From: Eubacterium sp. | GTDB taxonomy: Bacteria; Bacillota; Clostridia; Oscillospirales; Acutalibacteraceae | Reading direction: 5' to 3' | Length of the DNA: 39,230 nt | Assembly: GCA_029050995.1 (NCBI GenBank) | Contig: JAIDLO010000062.1 | Span: 1-39,230, forward strand | Shown: positions 9,113 through 17,363 of the stretch, piece by piece | How positions within the stretch are numbered: position 1 is the first letter of the stretch | How the letters are laid out: the number at the start of each line of letters is the position of its first letter | Program-made: the position numbers and the translations under genes | Notes under the pieces: model-generated | What the model was told of the DNA's origin: nothing | Databases searched by the model: none | Seen by the model: the letters and a program-made list of their open reading frames with translations, nothing else

Positions 9113-11206
9113 ATGCCAAGAAAAGTATCTCTTGAAATGACAAGAAATATTGGTATTATGGCGCATATCGATGCTGGTAAAACCACAACTACTGAGCGTA
9201 TCCTTTATTACACAGGTAAAACGCATAAGATTGGTGAAACCCACGATGGTGCAGCTACTATGGACTGGATGGAGCAAGAGCAGGAAAGAGGTATTACAAT
9301 TACTTCTGCTGCAACAACTTGCTTCTGGAAAGATCATAGAATTAATATCATTGATACACCTGGACACGTTGACTTTACTGTAGAAGTTCAGCGTTCACTT
9401 CGTGTACTTGACGGCTCTGTAACTGTTCTTTGTGCAAAAGGCGGCGTTGAGCCTCAGTCTGAAACTGTATGGCGTCAGGCTGATGATTACCATGTTCCGC
9501 GTATGATTTATGTAAATAAGATGGATATTATGGGTGCAGATTTCTATAATGTTCTTAACATGGTAAAAGAAAGATTTAAATGTAATGCAGTTCCAATTCA
9601 GCTTCCAATCGGTGCTGAAGATACCTTTAAGGGTATTGTAGACCTTATCAATATGGATGCTGAAATCTATTATGATGATATGGGTAATGATGTTCGTCAT
9701 GAGCCTATTCCTGATGATATGATAGAACTTGCTAATAAATACCACGAAGAGCTTATCGAAGCTGTTGCAGAACAGGATGAAGCTCTTATGGAAAAATACT
9801 TTGAGGGTGAAGAGCTTACACTTGATGAGATTAAAAAGACCATCAGAAAAGCTACTTGTGACGGTAATATGGTTCCGATTACTTGCGGAACATCTTACAG
9901 AAACAAGGGTGTTCAGCCTCTCCTTGATGCTATTGTTGATTATATGCCTGCTCCAACAGATGTAGAATCAATCAAGGGCGTTAATCCTGATACAGATGAA
10001 GAAGAATGCCGTCATTCATCAGACAGTGAGCCATTCTCAGCTCTTGCATTCAAGATCGCAACAGACCCGTTTGTTGGTAAGATCTGCTTCTTCCGTGTAT
10101 ATTCAGGAACGCTTAATGCAGGTACACAGGTTTATAACTCTGTTAAAGGTCATAGAGAAAGAATGGGTCGTATTCTTCAGATGCATTCAAACCACAGAGA
10201 AGATATTGACTGCGTATACGCTGGCGATATCGCTGCTGCTGTTGGTTTAAAGAATACAACAACTGGTGATACGCTTTGTGATGAAGATCATCCGGTAATT
10301 CTTGAATCCATGAACTTCCCGGAGCCTGTTATCCGTGTTGCTATTGAGCCTAAAACAAAGGCTGGCCAGGAAAAGATGGGTATTGCTCTTGCTAAGCTTG
10401 CAGAAGAAGACCCAACATTCAAGGCTTATACAGATGAAGAAACAGGCCAGACAATTATTGCCGGCATGGGCGAGCTTCATCTTGAAATTATCGTAGACCG
10501 TTTGCTTCGTGAATTTAAGGTTGAAGCAAATGTTGGTGCTCCTCAGGTAGCATATAAAGAAACAATTCAGCAGGAATCAATGTCTGATACTAAGTTTAAG
10601 CGTCAGTCAGGTGGTTCCGGTCAGTACGGTCATGTTAAAATCCGTATGTCACCAAACCTTGATGAAAATGGTATTGGTAAGGGCTATGAATTCGTTAACT
10701 CAATCGTTGGTGGTGCTATTCCTAAGGAATACATCCCTGCTGTTGATGCAGGTATCCAGGGCGCTATGAAGAGCGGTGTACTTGCAGGTTACCAGATGGT
10801 TGATATTAAAGTTGAGCTTTATGATGGATCATACCATGAGGTTGACTCATCTGAAATGGCATTCAAGATTGCCGGTTCTATGGCATTCAAGGATGCTGCT
10901 AAGAAAGCAAATCCTGCTATCCTTGAGCCTATGATGAAGGTAACAGTTATTGTTCCTGAAGAATACATGGGCGATGTTATCGGCGACCTTAACTCTCGTC
11001 GTGGTCAGATTCAGGGTATGGAAGACAGAACAGGTGCTAAGCAGATTAACTCCCGTGTTCCGCTTTCAGAAATGTTCGGCTATGTAAATGACCTTCGTTC
11101 CAAGACTCAGGGTCGTGGTCAGTACACAATGGAACCGGACGGATACGAGCAGGTTCCGAAGTCTATTTCAGAGGGAATTATCTCTGAAAGAGCTAAAAAA
11201 GACTAA
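9113..11206 (+). CDS. fusA: Elongation factor G
   Basis: GTPase that drives translocation on the ribosome, 697 residues, the normal length. G1 AHIDAGKTTTTERIL is near residue 17, G3 DTPGH near residue 82 and G4 NKMD near residue 136, followed by domain II and the domain III-V segment GMGELHLEIIVDRL. The start ATG follows TAGGAGG. Only 27 bp separate it from rpsG, so it is in the same transcript. A ribosome-protection Tet-type paralogue is ruled out by the intact EF-G domain IV/V sequence and by the operon context. Confidence 0.97.
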   Translation: MPRKVSLEMTRNIGIMAHIDAGKTTTTERILYYTGKTHKIGETHDGAATMDWMEQEQERGITITSAATTCFWKDHRINIIDTPGHVDFTVEVQRSLRVLDGSVTVLCAKGGVEPQSETVWRQADDYHVPRMIYVNKMDIMGADFYNVLNMVKERFKCNAVPIQLPIGAEDTFKGIVDLINMDAEIYYDDMGNDVRHEPIPDDMIELANKYHEELIEAVAEQDEALMEKYFEGEELTLDEIKKTIRKATCDGNMVPITCGTSYRNKGVQPLLDAIVDYMPAPTDVESIKGVNPDTDEEECRHSSDSEPFSALAFKIATDPFVGKICFFRVYSGTLNAGTQVYNSVKGHRERMGRILQMHSNHREDIDCVYAGDIAAAVGLKNTTTGDTLCDEDHPVILESMNFPEPVIRVAIEPKTKAGQEKMGIALAKLAEEDPTFKAYTDEETGQTIIAGMGELHLEIIVDRLLREFKVEANVGAPQVAYKETIQQESMSDTKFKRQSGGSGQYGHVKIRMSPNLDENGIGKGYEFVNSIVGGAIPKEYIPAVDAGIQGAMKSGVLAGYQMVDIKVELYDGSYHEVDSSEMAFKIAGSMAFKDAAKKANPAILEPMMKVTVIVPEEYMGDVIGDLNSRRGQIQGMEDRTGAKQINSRVPLSEMFGYVNDLRSKTQGRGQYTMEPDGYEQVPKSISEGIISERAKKD

Positions 11207-11231
11207 TTGTCTATAAAATTATTAAAAACAC

Positions 11232-11260
11232 TTGATATTTTGTGTTTGCTTTGATAAAAT
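11232..11260 (+). promoter_or_regulatory. Possible internal promoter for tuf
   Basis: TTGATA at 11232-11237 and TAAAAT at 11255-11260 are 17 bp apart in the 100-bp fusA-tuf gap. The same bases form an 8-bp perfect hairpin (GATATTTT with AAAATATC), so a structural role is an alternative. A separate tuf promoter would fit the high demand for EF-Tu. Confidence 0.5.
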
Positions 11261-11306
11261 ATCATTAACAATTTTTAGATTGTAAATTCTAAGGAGGAAA
11301 TTCCAA

Positions 11307-12503
11307 ATGGCTAAAGAAAAATTTAACCGTACCAAACCACATGTAAACATTGGTACAATCGGTCACGTTGACCACGGTAAGACAACTCTTACAGCAGCTA
11401 TCACAAAGTACCTTGCTAACAAGGGTTATGCTAAGTTCGAAGATTATGCTGATATCGATAAGGCTCCTGAAGAGAGAGAGCGTGGTATCACAATCAACAC
11501 TGCTCACGTTGAGTATGAAACAGACACTCGTCACTATGCACACGTTGACTGCCCAGGACATGCTGACTATATCAAGAACATGATTACTGGTGCTGCTCAG
11601 ATGGACGGTGCTATCCTTGTTATCGCTTCAACTGATGGTCCTATGGCTCAGACAAAAGAGCACCTTCTTCTTGCTCGTCAGGTTGGCGTACCTTACATCA
11701 TCGTATTCATGAATAAGGTTGACCAGGTAGACGATGAAGAGCTCCTTGAACTCGTTGAAATGGAAATCCGTGAAACTCTTGATGAGTATGAATTCCCAGG
11801 CGATGATACTCCTATCATCAAGGGTTCAGCTCTTAAAGCTCTTGAAGCTGCTTCAAATGATGATCCTGCTTGCGCTTGCATCCAGGAACTCATGGACGCT
11901 GTTGACAGCTATATCCCAACTCCTGATCGTAAGGCAGACCTTCCTTTCCTTATGCCTGTAGAAGATGTATTCACAATCACTGGTCGTGGTACAGTTGCTA
12001 CTGGTCGTGTAGAGCGTGGTCAGCTTAACATGGGTGAAGAAATTGAAATCGTTGGTCTTAAGGACGAAATCGACAAGACTGTTTGCACAGGTATCGAAAT
12101 GTTCCGTAAGCTCCTTGATTATGCTGAGGCTGGAGATAACATCGGTTGTCTTCTTCGTGGTGTTCAGAGATCTGACATCGAGCGTGGTCAGGTTCTTGCT
12201 AAGCCGGGTTCAATCCACCCACACACAAAGTTCTCAGGTCAGGTTTATGTATTAAGCAAGGATGAAGGCGGTCGTCATACTCCTTTCTTCAATAACTACA
12301 GACCTCAGTTCTATTTCAGAACAACAGACGTTACTGGTGTTATCACTCTTCCAGAAGGCACAGAAATGTGTATGCCTGGCGATAATGTAACTATGGACGT
12401 TGAACTCATCACTCCTATCGCTATCGAAGAAGGTCTTCGTTTCGCTATCCGTGAAGGCGGTAGAACAGTAGGTTCAGGCGTTGTTACAGCTATCAACGAG
12501 TAA
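11307..12503 (+). CDS. tuf: Elongation factor Tu
   Basis: GTPase that delivers aminoacyl-tRNA to the ribosome, 398 residues. The G1 motif GHVDHGKTT, switch II DCPGHADYIKNM and G4 NKVD are intact, and domains II and III are full length, ending VGSGVVTAINE. AAGGAGG precedes the ATG. It is the last gene of the cluster and is followed directly by a strong terminator. Codon choice is highly biased, as expected for one of the most abundant proteins. Confidence 0.98.
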   Translation: MAKEKFNRTKPHVNIGTIGHVDHGKTTLTAAITKYLANKGYAKFEDYADIDKAPEERERGITINTAHVEYETDTRHYAHVDCPGHADYIKNMITGAAQMDGAILVIASTDGPMAQTKEHLLLARQVGVPYIIVFMNKVDQVDDEELLELVEMEIRETLDEYEFPGDDTPIIKGSALKALEAASNDDPACACIQELMDAVDSYIPTPDRKADLPFLMPVEDVFTITGRGTVATGRVERGQLNMGEEIEIVGLKDEIDKTVCTGIEMFRKLLDYAEAGDNIGCLLRGVQRSDIERGQVLAKPGSIHPHTKFSGQVYVLSKDEGGRHTPFFNNYRPQFYFRTTDVTGVITLPEGTEMCMPGDNVTMDVELITPIAIEEGLRFAIREGGRTVGSGVVTAINE

Positions 12504-12524
12504 TCTCTGATTTACTAAAAACTT

Positions 12525-12552
12525 AGAGCAGTCGCAAGACTGCTCTTTTTTT
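12525..12552 (+). terminator. Terminator of the rpsL-tuf operon
   Basis: A perfect 9-bp stem pairs AGAGCAGTC (12525-12533) with GACTGCTCT (12538-12546) around a GCAA tetraloop and runs into six T residues at 12547-12552. It is a textbook intrinsic terminator 21 bp after the tuf stop. Confidence 0.95.
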
Positions 12553-12570
12553 ATATCAGTTTATTCCTTT

Positions 12571-12668
12571 TCGCCTCCCGATTTGCCTCCCTTGTTAAAG
12601 GGAGGGGGACCGCTTGCGGTGGTGGGATTCTTAGGGAGGTGGCAACCTTTAGGTTGACGGAGGGATTC
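12571..12668. repeat. Intergenic element of three consecutive hairpins
   Basis: Three perfect hairpins follow one another: 12586-12593 with 12598-12605 (8 bp, GTTA loop), 12609-12613 with 12616-12620 (5 bp, TT loop), and 12643-12648 with 12651-12656 (6 bp, TT loop). G-rich segments link them (GGTGGGATTC, TAGGGAGGTGGC, GACGGAGGGATTC). The pattern resembles the dispersed non-coding hairpin repeats common in gut Firmicutes; there is only one copy in this window. Confidence 0.6.
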
Positions 12669-12673
12669 ACATT

Positions 12674-12698
12674 TGTAGGGACGAGCATTGCTCGTCCG
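12674..12698 (+). repeat. GTAGGG palindrome, copy 1
   Basis: TGTAGGG is followed by a perfect 8-bp stem, GGACGAGC with GCTCGTCC, around an ATT loop (12679-12697), and then CCG plus a T run. It shares the GAGCATTGCTC core with the copy at 18799-18824. The T run could let it terminate transcription toward the XRE gene. Confidence 0.75.
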
Positions 12699-12701
12699 TT
12701 T

Positions 12702-12908
12702 TTATTCATCTATAAGTCCTAATATATAATCAGCCGAAACCTTATAATATTTGCAAAGCGCAATAATATGCCGAACAGGAATTTCATTTTCTCCCTTTTC
12801 ATATCGTGAATACACCTGCTGCGTTGTGCCAAGATAATCGGCAATCTGCTTTTGCGTTAAATCATTGTCTTCCCTTAAATCTTTTATAATCTCAACATAG
12901 CTTTTCAT
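12702..12908 (-). CDS. XRE-family transcriptional regulator
   Basis: A 68-residue protein that is essentially one lambda-repressor-like helix-turn-helix: LTQKQIADYLGTTQQVYSRYEKG forms the core, followed by the IPVRHIIALCKYYKVSADYILGL helices usual in small XRE regulators. It has no effector domain. It diverges from the EVE-like gene, and the 122-bp space between them carries two near-identical operators, so autoregulation together with control of the divergent operon is inferred. The start ATG is preceded on the minus strand by a GGAGG box. Family is certain; the target is inferred from position. Confidence 0.9.
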   Translation of the reverse strand: MKSYVEIIKDLREDNDLTQKQIADYLGTTQQVYSRYEKGENEIPVRHIIALCKYYKVSADYILGLIDE

Positions 12909-12945
12909 AAAATTCCTCCATATTCTTCATATAAAAGAATTTTAC

Positions 12946-12967
12946 AATACACCAAATGTGGTGTATT
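12946..12967. promoter_or_regulatory. Operator 1 of the XRE/EVE-like module
   Basis: A perfect 9-bp inverted repeat, AATACACCA and TGGTGTATT around AATG. Its central 18 bp, TACACCAAATGTGGTGTA, recur 25 bp downstream with two changes. It overlaps the -35 box of the EVE-like gene promoter, so a bound repressor would block polymerase. Confidence 0.85.
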
Positions 12968-12994
12968 GACTTTACACTATATGTGGTGTAAAAT
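12966..12994 (+). promoter_or_regulatory. Promoter of the EVE-like/LRR operon
   Basis: TTGACT at 12966-12971 and TAAAAT at 12989-12994 are exactly 17 bp apart. The spacer is almost entirely operator 2, and the -35 begins in operator 1. The two gene products' starts lie downstream at 13031 and 13501. Confidence 0.8.
12971..12992. promoter_or_regulatory. Operator 2 of the XRE/EVE-like module
   Basis: TTTACAC and GTGTAAA arms enclose an 8-bp centre. The inner 18 bp, TACACTATATGTGGTGTA, differ from operator 1 at two positions. The site fills the spacer between the -35 and -10 boxes. Confidence 0.82.
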
Positions 12995-13030
12995 GATATT
13001 TGTAATTTATTATGTGTGAGGAGGAATTTT

Positions 13031-13504
13031 ATGGCAAATGTTTATATTCTTAATTTAAAAGACAATAGAGAAAACCACGATAAAAATGATGATACAAAGT
13101 TTACAACCTGTATGCGAAATGGAATTATTTCAATCGGCTGGGGAAGCGAAGAATCAAGAGAAAGCTCAGCTTATAAGACAGCTATCAATAAATTCAATGA
13201 AATGAAAAAAGGCGATTTGGTTTGGACAAAGAATCCTAAAACGAAGAGCAAATTTTATCTTCTTGAAGTTGTTGATGATGAAGGCTATGATTATTTTGAA
13301 AATGAAAAAGAATATTATATTCACGAAGATAAAAGTTTCGCAAGAAGAATAAGGAAAATTGAAAGTTTTTCTGCTGAGAATTTGCCGAATGGACTAACGA
13401 AAAAAGATATTGTTGCAAGGCGTACTGCTGAACGAGTGCATAGGGAATTCCTTATAAATGCAACTTTGAAAATTGCCAAAAAAGAAAAGGAGAATAAAAA
13501 ATGA
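13031..13504 (+). CDS. Putative PUA/EVE-like domain protein
   Basis: A 157-residue soluble protein that I do not recognise with certainty. Its pattern, Cys-x3-GIISIGWG (residues 27-38), a helical stretch, then KKGDLVW (59-65) and FYLLEVV (75-81), resembles the PUA-like fold of EVE-type domains, which often bind modified bases and occur in restriction and antiphage contexts. No nuclease motif is present. ATG 13031 is chosen because GAGGAGG (13018-13024) sits just ahead of it; a GTG at 13016 has no such box. Its TGA stop overlaps the ATG of the next gene (ATGA at 13501-13504), so the two are probably translationally coupled. Likely under control of the XRE repressor. Gene is certain, function is a guess. 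Confidence 0.7.
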   Translation: MANVYILNLKDNRENHDKNDDTKFTTCMRNGIISIGWGSEESRESSAYKTAINKFNEMKKGDLVWTKNPKTKSKFYLLEVVDDEGYDYFENEKEYYIHEDKSFARRIRKIESFSAENLPNGLTKKDIVARRTAERVHREFLINATLKIAKKEKENKK

Positions 13505-14964
13505 AAAAAGTTATATCTGTATTTTTATCAATCATAATGCTCCTTGGCATTACTGCAGGCATAGACCTTTCTGCTTTTGCTGATGAGGATGAAGTTTTTA
13601 CAAGTGGAGATTTTGAATATGTGTATGGCTATTTGGAATTTCAAGACTATTGGCTTGTTCTTTGTCCTTCAACAGAGGCAATAACTATAAGAAAATATAA
13701 CGGTTCAGCATCAAATCTTACTATCCCAAGCTCAATTAATGGTAAAAAAGTAGCAAGCATTGGGAATTGTGCATTTATGGATTGCACAAGTTTAACAAGA
13801 GTAACAATACCAAATAGTGTAACAAGCATTGGGGATGGTGCATTTCATGGTTGCACAAGCTTAACAAGTGTATCAATACCAGATAGTGTAACAAGCATTG
13901 GGGATGGTGCATTTTATTACTGCACAAGCTTAACAAGTATATCCATACCAGATAGTGTAACAGAAATTGGGACGGCTGCATTTATGGGTTGCACAAGCTT
14001 ATTAACTATAACAATCCCAAGTCGTGTTAGGGAACTTGATATTGCATTTTATGAATGTACAAATTTGGCAAGTATAAAAATATTAAATAAGAATTGTGAA
14101 TTTTGCTCTGAGGAGGCACCTTGTATTCCGAAAACAGCAATAATTCACGGGTACAAAGGCTCTACAGCTGAAAGATTTGCTGAGACGAGACGGATAAAAT
14201 TTGTACCATTAGATGATGTGTGTTCTCATTCATGGGATAATGGCAGGGTAACTATAAAAGCAACTTGTACTGCAACGGGTGAAAGAGCATATATATGCAC
14301 GGCTTGCGGTGAAGTAAAAACAGAAACAATTGCAAAAACTGCACATACATACAAAACAACTAATACAAAAGCAACTACAAAGAAAAATGGTAGTGTTTTA
14401 AAGAAATGTTCTGTTTGCGGAGCAACAACAAAAACTACAATTTATTATCCGAAAACAATTACACTTTCAAAAACCTCTTATGTCTATAATGGCAAAGCAC
14501 AGAAGCCTACTGTAACAGTAAAGGACAGCAAAGGCAAGAAAATTGCCGCAAGCAACTATACTGTAAAATATACAAGCAATAAAAATGTTGGTAAGGCTAC
14601 TGTAACGATTACATTTAAAGGTAACTACAGCGGAACAGTTAAGAAAACATTTACCATTAAGCCAAAGGCAACAACACTTTCGAGTGTAACAGCCAAATCA
14701 AAAGGCTTTACTGCAAAGTGGAAGAAACTGACAACGCAGACAACAGGCTATGAAATTCAGTATTCAACAAGCAGTAAGTTCTCAAGTGCAAAAACTGTAA
14801 CAGTTTCAAAGAACAGCACAACATCAAAATCTGTTTCAAAGTTGAAAGCGAAGAAAAAGTATTATGTAAGAGTTCGTACTTACAAAACCGTAAAGGTAAA
14901 CGGTAAATCAACAAAGATTTATTCTGCTTGGAGTAAAGCAAAGGCCGTTACAACAAAAAAGTAG
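13501..14964 (+). CDS. Secreted BspA-like leucine-rich repeat protein
   Basis: A 487-residue secreted protein, probably an adhesin or other surface-interaction protein. A signal peptide ends near A27 (hydrophobic stretch, then SAFADE). Residues 86-195 contain five LRR_5/BspA-type repeats of about 23 residues with SIG.GAF..CTSLT..IP motifs; two neighbouring units (13825-13893 and 13894-13962) are nearly identical in DNA. Residues 241-306 hold CxxC pairs (CTAC, CSVC) suggesting small metal- or disulfide-bound modules, as in other gut Firmicutes surface proteins. Residues 317-387 look Ig/MBG-like (YVYNGKAQKPTVTV) and 390-487 like fibronectin type III. No sortase motif or membrane anchor is seen. 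GGAG at 13489-13492 supports the start. Confidence 0.88.
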   Translation: MKKVISVFLSIIMLLGITAGIDLSAFADEDEVFTSGDFEYVYGYLEFQDYWLVLCPSTEAITIRKYNGSASNLTIPSSINGKKVASIGNCAFMDCTSLTRVTIPNSVTSIGDGAFHGCTSLTSVSIPDSVTSIGDGAFYYCTSLTSISIPDSVTEIGTAAFMGCTSLLTITIPSRVRELDIAFYECTNLASIKILNKNCEFCSEEAPCIPKTAIIHGYKGSTAERFAETRRIKFVPLDDVCSHSWDNGRVTIKATCTATGERAYICTACGEVKTETIAKTAHTYKTTNTKATTKKNGSVLKKCSVCGATTKTTIYYPKTITLSKTSYVYNGKAQKPTVTVKDSKGKKIAASNYTVKYTSNKNVGKATVTITFKGNYSGTVKKTFTIKPKATTLSSVTAKSKGFTAKWKKLTTQTTGYEIQYSTSSKFSSAKTVTVSKNSTTSKSVSKLKAKKKYYVRVRTYKTVKVNGKSTKIYSAWSKAKAVTTKK

Positions 14965-14968
14965 AATC

Positions 14969-15000
14969 GTAGGGGCGGAATCCATTTCCGACCGTTTTGC
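14969..15000 (+). repeat. GTAGGG palindrome, copy 2
   Basis: GTAGGGG is followed by a 5-bp stem, CGGAA (14976-14980) with TTCCG (14986-14990), and then CCGTTTTGC. It lies just after the LRR gene stop and carries a core (GGAATCCATTTCC) not shared with the other copies here. Confidence 0.65.
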
Positions 15001-15034
15001 ATTGCTTAAATTTTAAGAAACTGTAAAATTCTCC

Positions 15035-15070
15035 AAAAGAGTGGAACTTTATTGTTCTGCTCTTTTATTT
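15035..15070 (+). terminator. Terminator after the LRR gene
   Basis: A 13-bp stem with two G-U pairs joins AAAAGAGTGGAAC (15035-15047) to GTTCTGCTCTTTT (15054-15066), loop TTTATT, followed by a T-rich tail. It separates the accessory module from recD2. Confidence 0.85.
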
Positions 15071-15107
15071 TTGCTTTATTTATGGTACAATTGTTTAGGT
15101 GAAAATT

Positions 15108-17330
15108 ATGGCAGATATAGGGCTTGAAAACTTAATAGGTACGATTGAGGAAATAACCTATTTCAACAGTGAAAACGGCTATACGGTTATGGTTATTTCT
15201 TCTGAGGGCGAGCCTATCACGGTTGTAGGCAGCTTTCCTGAGCTTGCCGAGGGCGTAGAGGTGCGCCTTATGGGGGAATGGGTAAATCATTCAACCTACG
15301 GCAATCAGTTTAAGGCAAGCCTTATTGAGCAGACTCTGCCCGAAAACGAAGCAGGTATTCTGCGCTATCTTGCAAGCGGAATTATCAAAGGCATCAGAGA
15401 AGCTACTGCCGTTAAAATTGTTGAGGCATTCGGCAGAGAAGCCTTTGATGTTATTGAAAATGATGTGGATCGTCTTTCCTCTATCAAGGGAATCAGCAAG
15501 CCGAAGGCTCGTAAAATCCAGCAGGAATTCAAGGCTCAGTTTGCATCAAGAGAAACGATTCAGGCTTTAACAAAGATAGGTTTAAGTCAGGCGGAAGCCT
15601 TTCAGGCTTACAATATGTTTCAGTCTGCCGCTTATGATATTATTTCCGATAACCCCTTTGCCTTTGTTTGTGAAAACGGCTATTCGTTTGACAGGGCTGA
15701 AGAGATTGCGGACAACCTTGATTCGCCTGATTTATTTGATTACAGATGTCAGGCGTGTGTTGTATATATTGTTCGTCATAATCTGGATAACGGACACACC
15801 TGTTTGCCGAGAACGGCTGTTTTGAAATCAGCAATGAATTATCTTGAATGCAACGAAGATACGGCTGAAATCGCAATTGATAACGCTTTACAGGGACAGC
15901 AGCTTGTTTCCGCTGAAATAAACGGAAAAGAATTCCTTTTCACACCCGAAATCTATGATGCAGAAACTGCTGTTGCAGACAGAATCAAGGTTATGGTCAA
16001 TTATCCGCCAAGGCAGATTATGGTTGACCCAAGCGAGATTTTTACATTTGAGCAGTGCAATCATATAGAATTTGATGATAAGCAGAGAGCGGCTATTGAA
16101 ATTGCTGTTAACCAAGGTATGCTGATTTTAACAGGCGGACCGGGTACGGGTAAAACAACAACTGTTCGCGGCATTATAGCGCTTATGAAAAACAGGGGAA
16201 TGAATGTTGCCCTTGCCGCACCTACGGGCAGAGCCGCAAAAAGAATGAGCGAGCTTACGGGCTTTGAGGCAAAAACAATTCATCGTCTGCTTGAGGTTGA
16301 GTATAAGGACGGAGCAACAGAACCGTCGTTCGTTTATAACAGGAAGAATAAGCTTGATGTTGATGCCGTTATTATTGACGAGCTTTCTATGGTTGATATC
16401 AAGCTGTTTGACAGCTTTTTAGAGGCTTTGCCGATGAGCGCAAGGCTGATTATGGTTGGGGATAAAGACCAGCTTCCAGCAGTCGGTGCAGGCAATGTGC
16501 TGAAGGATTTAACGGAAAGCGGTTTGATTCCTGTTGTTGAGCTTGATAAAATTTTCAGGCAGGCAATGGAAAGCCTTATTGTAACGAATGCGCACGAGGT
16601 TGTAAGGGGCAATATGCCCGATATGTCGCATAACGATATCAGTTCCGATTTCTTTCTTCTTAGAGAAAATGCACCTTATAATGCTTCAAAAAAGATTGTA
16701 GACCTTGTTACACGCCGTCTGCCGACAGGCTACGGATATGATGTTTTAACGGATATTCAAGTGCTTTGTCCAAGCAGAAAGGGCGATGTAGGCACGGAGA
16801 ATCTTAATTTTCTTTTGCAGCAGAGGCTGAACCCTGCGTCAAGAGAAAAGGCGGAAATCAAGCATAACGGCTATGTGCTCCGTGAGGGCGACAAGGTTAT
16901 GCAGATTAAGAATAATTATGATGTTCCCTGGTTTAAATCGGGCGAAAACGGCACAGGTGTGTTCAACGGCGATATCGGAATATTAACAAGAATTGATAAA
17001 GCAAATGATATTCTGAATGTTATGTTTGAGGATAGGGAAGCGATGTACTCTCTTGAACACGCAAAGCAGCTTGAGCTTGCTTATGCAATGACTGTTCATA
17101 AGAGCCAGGGCTCAGAATTTGAAGCCGTTGTTATGCCTGTTCTTTCAACGCCGCAGAAGCTTTCATACAGAAACTTATTCTATACGGCATTAACAAGAGC
17201 AAAAAATCTTATTGTTCTTGTAGGCAATGAAAATTCGGTCAAAGCAATGGTTGAAAATGACAAGGAAACAAGGCGCTACAGTGCACTTCTGTACTTTTTA
17301 ACTGTTGACAATAATCCGTTCATGGAGTAA
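15108..17330 (+). CDS. recD2: RecD2-type ATP-dependent DNA helicase
   Basis: Superfamily 1B 5'-3' helicase of the RecD2 family, 740 residues, which acts without RecBC in DNA repair and replication-stress tolerance. The N-terminal part has an OB-like start (GTIEEITYFNSENGYTVM) and helix-hairpin-helix motifs (IKGISKPKARKIQ). Walker A, GGPGTGKTTTVRG, is near residue 343, Walker B IIDELSMVD near 422, the motif with KIFRQ near 482, and the C-terminal MTVHKSQGSEFEAVVMP near 660. ATG 15108 is preferred over GTG 15099 since AGGTG sits nine bases before it. mreB follows after 33 bp, so cotranscription is likely. Confidence 0.95.
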   Translation: MADIGLENLIGTIEEITYFNSENGYTVMVISSEGEPITVVGSFPELAEGVEVRLMGEWVNHSTYGNQFKASLIEQTLPENEAGILRYLASGIIKGIREATAVKIVEAFGREAFDVIENDVDRLSSIKGISKPKARKIQQEFKAQFASRETIQALTKIGLSQAEAFQAYNMFQSAAYDIISDNPFAFVCENGYSFDRAEEIADNLDSPDLFDYRCQACVVYIVRHNLDNGHTCLPRTAVLKSAMNYLECNEDTAEIAIDNALQGQQLVSAEINGKEFLFTPEIYDAETAVADRIKVMVNYPPRQIMVDPSEIFTFEQCNHIEFDDKQRAAIEIAVNQGMLILTGGPGTGKTTTVRGIIALMKNRGMNVALAAPTGRAAKRMSELTGFEAKTIHRLLEVEYKDGATEPSFVYNRKNKLDVDAVIIDELSMVDIKLFDSFLEALPMSARLIMVGDKDQLPAVGAGNVLKDLTESGLIPVVELDKIFRQAMESLIVTNAHEVVRGNMPDMSHNDISSDFFLLRENAPYNASKKIVDLVTRRLPTGYGYDVLTDIQVLCPSRKGDVGTENLNFLLQQRLNPASREKAEIKHNGYVLREGDKVMQIKNNYDVPWFKSGENGTGVFNGDIGILTRIDKANDILNVMFEDREAMYSLEHAKQLELAYAMTVHKSQGSEFEAVVMPVLSTPQKLSYRNLFYTALTRAKNLIVLVGNENSVKAMVENDKETRRYSALLYFLTVDNNPFME

Positions 17331-17363
17331 CATTTAGTTATATTATTTTAAGGAAATGAAATT

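Noticed and set aside
13748..14034. CRISPR array suggested by regular repeats
   Set aside because: The regular 69-bp units are coding leucine-rich repeats in frame, with no unique spacers. No CRISPR array was seen in the window.
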